From the NCBI RefSeq assembly GCF_036010505.1, contig NZ_CP108569.1, positions 992,001 through 1,056,000 of the forward strand: a DNA stretch of 64,000 nucleotides, in the 5' to 3' direction. The position numbers and the translations under genes are program-made. The notes under the pieces are model-generated. The model saw nothing but the letters and a program-made list of their open reading frames with translations. It made no database searches and had not been told where the DNA came from. The stretch's first letter is position 1, and every line of letters begins with the position of its first letter. Source of the DNA: Streptomyces sp. NBC_01197. Lineage in GTDB: Bacteria > Actinomycetota > Actinomycetes > Streptomycetales > Streptomycetaceae. This document shows positions 60,401 to 64,000 of this stretch, one piece after another.

Positions 60401-61870
60401 TCAGACGGGCAGTTGGTTGATGGGGTGCGAGTCGGTGGCCCACAGGTACTGCACGGCGTACGCCCGCCAGGGCCGCCAGGCCGCGGCCCTCGCGGTGAGC
60501 GCGGCGGGTGTCGAAGGCAGGCCCAGCTCCCCCGCCGCCCGCCGGATGCCCAGGTCGGTGGGGAGGAAGGCATCGGGGTCGCCCAGGGCGCGCATCGCGA
60601 TGACCTCGACCGTCCAGGGGCCGAAGCCGGGCAGGCCGAGCAGCCCGGTGCGGGCCTCGTCCCAGTCGCTGTCCACTCCGAGCGTGAGCGACCCGTCGGC
60701 GAGCGCGCCGACCAGTGTGGTGAGGGTGGTACGCCTGCTGCGCGGCAGTGCCAGGGACTCCGGGTCGAGAGCCGCCAGGGCCTGCGGCGACGGGAAGAGA
60801 TGGGTGAGGCCGCCCCTGGCGTCGTCGACGGGCACCCCGTGCGCGGCGACGAGCCGGGCGGCGTGGGTACGCGCCGCAGCCGTGGACACCTGCTGGCCCA
60901 GCACCGCCCGTACCGCGAACTCCGCCGTGTCGACGGTACGGGGCACCCGCCGGCCCGGTGCCTTGTCGACCATCGGCGCCAGCAGCGGGTCGTTGCGCAG
61001 CTCGCCGTCGACGGCCACGGGATCGGCGTCGAGGTCGAGCAGCCAGCGGCAGCGGCTGATGGCGTGGGTGAGGTCGCGCAGATCGGTGAGCGAGAGCAGA
61101 CAGCCGATGTGGTCGGGCCGGGGCGTGAGTTCGGCGATGCCGTGCCCGTACGGGAGGGAGAGCGTCCTGCGGTACGCGCCGTCCCGCCACTCCTCCACAC
61201 CCGGGACCCCGGTCGCCGCGAGGTGGCCGAAGAGGTTGTCGGGGTTGAGGGGCGCGCGGAACGGGAGCCGGAGCGGGATCGTGCCCGGAGTGTGCGGCCG
61301 CGCACCGGGGGCTACACGGGAGCGCAGTTCGCCCGGGGCGAGCGCGAAGACCTCGCGGACGGTGTCGTTGAAGGTGCGGATGGAGGAGAACCCGGCGGCG
61401 AACGCCACGTCCGCCATGGGCAGTTCCGTCGTCTCGATGAGGATGCGCGCCGTCTGCGCACGCTGCGCGCGGGCCAGGGCGAGCGGGCCCGCACCGAGCT
61501 CGGCCAGGAGCTGGCGCTCGATCTGCCGGGTCGAGTATCCGAGCCGTCCGGCGAGGCCGGGCACCCCTTCCCGGTCGACGATGCCGTCCCGGATCAGGCG
61601 CATCGCGCGGGCCACGACGTCGGCGCGGGCGTTCCACTCCGGGGAACCCGGGCTGGTGTCCGGGCGGCAGCGCTTGCAGGCGCGGAACCCGGCCTGCTGG
61701 CACGCGGCGGCGCTCGGGTAGAAGGTCATGTTCTCGACCTTGGGCGGCACGACCGGGCAGCTGGGGCGGCAGTAGATCCTGGTGGTCAGGACGGCCGTGA
61801 AGAACCAGCCGTCGAAGCGGGCGTCCTTCGACTGGACGGCGCGTACGCAGCGCTCGGTGTCGGTGTGCAT
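60401..61870 (-). CDS. Ada-AlkA fusion, alkylation repair regulator and DNA glycosylase
   Basis: A 489-residue protein with Ada metal-binding domain (Cys34, Cys38, Cys65, Cys68; the Zn site that accepts methyl groups from phosphotriesters), an AraC-type HTH (about 90-180, LGYSTRQIERQL and ADVAFAAGFSSIRTFNDTVREVF), an AlkA N-domain (about 200-300), and HhH-GPD glycosylase with LGQQVSTAAARTHAARL and LPGFGPWTVEVIAMRALGDPDAF (catalytic Asp). It should sense methylation and excise 3-methyladenine. No Ada methyltransferase C-domain is present; that role is split off in the adjacent ogt. ATG 61870 has a weak ribosome site. Confidence 0.92.
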   Translation of the reverse strand: MHTDTERCVRAVQSKDARFDGWFFTAVLTTRIYCRPSCPVVPPKVENMTFYPSAAACQQAGFRACKRCRPDTSPGSPEWNARADVVARAMRLIRDGIVDREGVPGLAGRLGYSTRQIERQLLAELGAGPLALARAQRAQTARILIETTELPMADVAFAAGFSSIRTFNDTVREVFALAPGELRSRVAPGARPHTPGTIPLRLPFRAPLNPDNLFGHLAATGVPGVEEWRDGAYRRTLSLPYGHGIAELTPRPDHIGCLLSLTDLRDLTHAISRCRWLLDLDADPVAVDGELRNDPLLAPMVDKAPGRRVPRTVDTAEFAVRAVLGQQVSTAAARTHAARLVAAHGVPVDDARGGLTHLFPSPQALAALDPESLALPRSRRTTLTTLVGALADGSLTLGVDSDWDEARTGLLGLPGFGPWTVEVIAMRALGDPDAFLPTDLGIRRAAGELGLPSTPAALTARAAAWRPWRAYAVQYLWATDSHPINQLPV

Positions 61871-61929
61871 GACTCAAGCATCGGCCACTCCTCGTACCGG
61901 CGGCTGGCGAGAATCCGACATCTCCCTCC

Positions 61930-62027
61930 GACCGGGCTTCCGCCGGATCTCCGCCGGGCCTGCCCCGGATCCCGCCGGGCCTGCCCCGGATCCCGCCGGG
62001 CCGCCGGATCTCCGCCGGGCCCCCGCC
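61930..62027. repeat. 21-bp GC-rich tandem repeat
   Basis: CCGCCGGGCCTGCCCCGGATC occurs at 61951-61971 and exactly again at 61972-61992, with degenerate units on both sides (from about 61930 and to about 62027). It fills the space between the oxidoreductase stop and the Ada-AlkA promoter. Confidence 0.65.
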
Positions 62028-62031
62028 CCGC

Positions 62032-63447
62032 TCACGTCCGGCGCAACCGCCGCCATACGGCCTTCGCCGCGTTGTGACCCGACATGCCGTGGACGCCTGG
62101 TCCCGGCGGGGTCGCCGCCGAGCAGAGGTACACCGCCGGGTGCGAGGTCGTGTACGGGAACAGCGAGAGCTTGGGCCGCAGGAGCAGTTGCAGTCCGGAG
62201 GCCGCCCCGCAGGCGATGTCGCCGCCCACGTAGTTCGCGTTGCGTGCGAACAGTTCGGCGGGTCCCGCAGTGGCGCGGGCGAGCACGCGGTCGCGGAAGC
62301 CGGGTGCGAACCGTTCGATCTGCCGCTCGATGGCCTCGGTGAGGTCGCCGTCCCAGCCGTGCGGCACATGTCCGTACGTCCAGAAGACGTGCTTGCCTTC
62401 GGGCGCTCTGGACGGGTCTACCAGACTGGGCTGGGCGCTGATCAGGAAGGGTGTGGCGGGGGCGCGGCCGCCGGCTGCCTGGCGCAGCGCCGTGCCGATC
62501 TCGCGGCTGGTCGGGCCGATCTGCACGGTCCCGGCGGCCCGGGGCGCCTCCGCCGTCCAGGGCACCGGCCCGTCGAGCGCGTAATCGATCTTGAAGACAC
62601 CCGCCCCGTACCGGTATCCGTCGTAGGCCCGGCCGAGACCGGCGATGCGCGCGGCGGCCGTCGGCGAGGTGTCGAAGATGTACGCGCGGGCGGGCGGCAG
62701 GTCGTCGAGCCGCTTCACCTCGTAGCCGGTGTGGACCACCCCGCCCAGATCGCGCAGATACCCGGTCAGCGCGTCGGAGACGGACTGCGAGCCACCGCGC
62801 GGCAGCGGCCAGCCGCCCTCGTGCGCGGCCAGCGCGAACATCAGGCCGACGGCGCTGGTGGCGAGGCCGTCGAGCGGCGCGATGACATGGGCCACGAGAC
62901 CGGCGAACAGCGCACGCGCCCGGTCGTCACGGAAGCGCTTCATCAGCCAGGTGGACGGCGGGAGACCGGTCAGTCCGAATCGGGCGAGAGTCAGCGGATC
63001 ACGCGGCAGCGCGGTGAGCGGCAGCGACATGAAGTCCCGGGCGAGCGTGTCCCACCGGCCGATGAAGGGGGCGACGAGCCGACGGTAGGCGCCCGCGTCG
63101 CGCGGCCCGAAGGAGGCCGCGGTCTCGGCGACCGAGCGGGACAGCACGGCTGCGGTGCCGTCGTCGAAGGGGTGGGCCATGGGCAGTTCGGGGTGCAGCC
63201 ACTCCAGGCCGTACCGGTCGAGCGGCATCGTCTTGAAGACCGGCGAGCCGACGCCCAGCGGGTGGACGGCGGAGCAGGGGTCGTGGCGGAAGCCGGGGAG
63301 CGTGAGCTCCTCGGTCCGCGCGCCCCCTCCGACGGTGTCCCGCGCCTCGAAGACCTCGACGGCGAATCCACGGCGGGCCAGCTCCACGGCGGCGGTCAGC
63401 CCGTTGGGTCCCGCCCCCACGACGACAGCATCGAGCATCGACGGCAC
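62032..63447 (-). CDS. phytoene-desaturase-like FAD-dependent oxidoreductase (PYROXD2-like)
   Basis: A 471-residue flavoprotein. The N-terminal Rossmann motif [22 protein letters not shown] and [19 protein letters not shown] bind FAD; the C-terminal [23 protein letters not shown] closes the FAD site. Lack of carotenoid genes nearby argues against a role as a true phytoene desaturase; the closest general type is the PYROXD2/NAD(P)-dependent oxidoreductase group of unknown substrate. Start GTG 63447 has GGAG seven bases upstream. Confidence 0.85.
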   Translation of the reverse strand: MPSMLDAVVVGAGPNGLTAAVELARRGFAVEVFEARDTVGGGARTEELTLPGFRHDPCSAVHPLGVGSPVFKTMPLDRYGLEWLHPELPMAHPFDDGTAAVLSRSVAETAASFGPRDAGAYRRLVAPFIGRWDTLARDFMSLPLTALPRDPLTLARFGLTGLPPSTWLMKRFRDDRARALFAGLVAHVIAPLDGLATSAVGLMFALAAHEGGWPLPRGGSQSVSDALTGYLRDLGGVVHTGYEVKRLDDLPPARAYIFDTSPTAAARIAGLGRAYDGYRYGAGVFKIDYALDGPVPWTAEAPRAAGTVQIGPTSREIGTALRQAAGGRAPATPFLISAQPSLVDPSRAPEGKHVFWTYGHVPHGWDGDLTEAIERQIERFAPGFRDRVLARATAGPAELFARNANYVGGDIACGAASGLQLLLRPKLSLFPYTTSHPAVYLCSAATPPGPGVHGMSGHNAAKAVWRRLRRT

Positions 63448-63521
63448 CTTCGGACTCCTTCGTCAGCCGACGGCCAGAGGCTTCCAAGGATATTCCCGGG
63501 CACCGACAGCGCAGCCGGGGG

Positions 63522-64000
63522 TCAGGGCTTGACCGGTACGTGCTGATCAGCGGCCGGGGCTCCCGTCTCCGCTGCTGCCGGCGCTCCCGTAGCACCCTCT
63601 TCGGGCACGGCCGGCCTGCGGTGCCACAGCGGCGGCAGGCGGTACGTCAGCAGGTAGAGCACGGCGGCGACAGCGAACCCCACGTAGTACGTCAGCTCTC
63701 CCCAGCCGGGGTGCGCGGCGGCGACCGGGCCGGTGTAGAGGTCCGACTGCCAGAAGGGTACGGAGCAGACGACCCCGGCCAGCCAGGCCACGAAGCCCCA
63801 CTCCAGGACGCGGCGCTTCTCGTACAGCTCGGGGATGCGCGCCTTGTCGCGGCGCGGGCCGACGAAGTAGTCGAGCAGGATGACGGCCACGTACGGCGCG
63901 ATGAAGTAGGCGGTGAGGTTCAGGAAGACCTCGAAGGACGTGTAGATCCCGCCGGCTCCCCACAGGCTGACGCCGAAGGCCGCCACGCAGATGAGAGTGA
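63522..64000 (-). CDS. NCS1-type cytosine/purine permease, 3' part
   Basis: The reading frame is open to the window edge, so only the C-terminal 158 or so residues are seen. They contain the last four transmembrane helices, with AAFGVSLWGAGGIYTSFEVFLNLTAYFIAPYVAVILLDYFVGPR, the characteristic NCS1 segment before helix XI, and an Ala/Pro-rich tail. It probably imports cytosine, purines, thiamine precursors or related bases. The gene lies 74 bases upstream of the oxidoreductase on the same strand and may be co-transcribed. Confidence 0.82.
   Translation of the reverse strand, partial: TLICVAAFGVSLWGAGGIYTSFEVFLNLTAYFIAPYVAVILLDYFVGPRRDKARIPELYEKRRVLEWGFVAWLAGVVCSVPFWQSDLYTGPVAAAHPGWGELTYYVGFAVAAVLYLLTYRLPPLWHRRPAVPEEGATGAPAAAETGAPAADQHVPVKP

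Noticed and set aside
62032-63447. Assignment of the flavoprotein as true carotenoid phytoene desaturase
   Set aside because: No crtB, crtE or other carotenoid genes are near, and the sequence fits the broader PYROXD2-like group.

Overview
The window is chromosomal DNA of an actinomycete, almost certainly a Streptomyces. Base composition is very GC-rich with strong third-position G/C bias, GTG and TTG starts are common, and Shine-Dalgarno sequences are purine-rich. Typical Streptomyces families are present: a crotonyl-CoA carboxylase/reductase cluster, GlnA4-like synthetase, a SpoIIE/ATPase phosphatase, and FadR, TetR and MarR regulators. From memory the 47-64 kb part resembles the S. coelicolor ccr-meaA-psd-pssA neighbourhood. 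I see no rRNA, tRNA or CRISPR array. There are 54 supported protein genes; the last is cut by the window end.

Layout. 0-13.3 kb: a zinc-ribbon microprotein, two metallo-beta-lactamase-fold hydrolases, a DedA membrane protein, a secreted hydrolase, an acyltransferase and two-component system (2916-6056), an aminotransferase-fold protein without any lysine, a PAP2/diacylglycerol-kinase fusion, a CDF transporter and a transketolase. 13.6-18.2 kb: methyltransferase, VOC protein, DUF5107/TPR protein, DUF6204 protein, GNAT. 18.3-23.6 kb: a tightly overlapping minus-strand operon of four peptidases (M55 D-aminopeptidase, M20, S9, LD-carboxypeptidase) behind a DasR-like operator. 23.8-28.9 kb: asparaginase, GntR regulator and NhaC antiporter, with an IS110-family element (transposase 26106-27320, probable bridge-RNA region upstream) inserted before the antiporter, next to a 27-bp tandem repeat. 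29-39.8 kb: secreted SGNH lipase, MASE1 protein, methyltransferase, PAS/GAF/PP2C/ATPase phosphatase, a 14-TM drug transporter with a carboxypeptidase-regulatory tail, an SRPBCC protein, an SOS-box-preceded radical-SAM protein and a HEAT-repeat protein.

39.9-46.7 kb is a divergent cluster for gamma-glutamylation-dependent amine (probably ethanolamine) catabolism: amidotransferase-type hydrolase, permease and FadR regulator on one strand; GlnA4-like synthetase, aldehyde dehydrogenase and SDR on the other. Two near-identical operator-like sites lie in front of the permease and in the divergent promoter. 47.0-56.3 kb is the ethylmalonyl-CoA pathway: duplicated 3-hydroxyacyl-CoA dehydrogenase, TetR regulator, ccr, ethylmalonyl-CoA mutase (meaA), malyl-CoA lyase, mesaconyl-CoA hydratase and an acyl-CoA dehydrogenase. 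It can assimilate acetyl-CoA and supply ethylmalonyl/methylmalonyl-CoA extender units.

56.4-64 kb: phosphatidylserine decarboxylase and phosphatidylserine synthase (phosphatidylethanolamine synthesis), a MarR regulator, glycerate kinase, an Ada-AlkA/Ogt alkylation-repair pair, a phytoene-desaturase-like oxidoreductase and the 3' part of an NCS1 permease. No wholly unknown multi-gene system is obvious. The points most worth a second look are the lysine-free aminotransferase fold, the peptidase operon with its DasR-like site, the shared operators and likely chemistry of the ethanolamine cluster, the SOS-box radical-SAM gene, and the IS110 bridge-RNA region.
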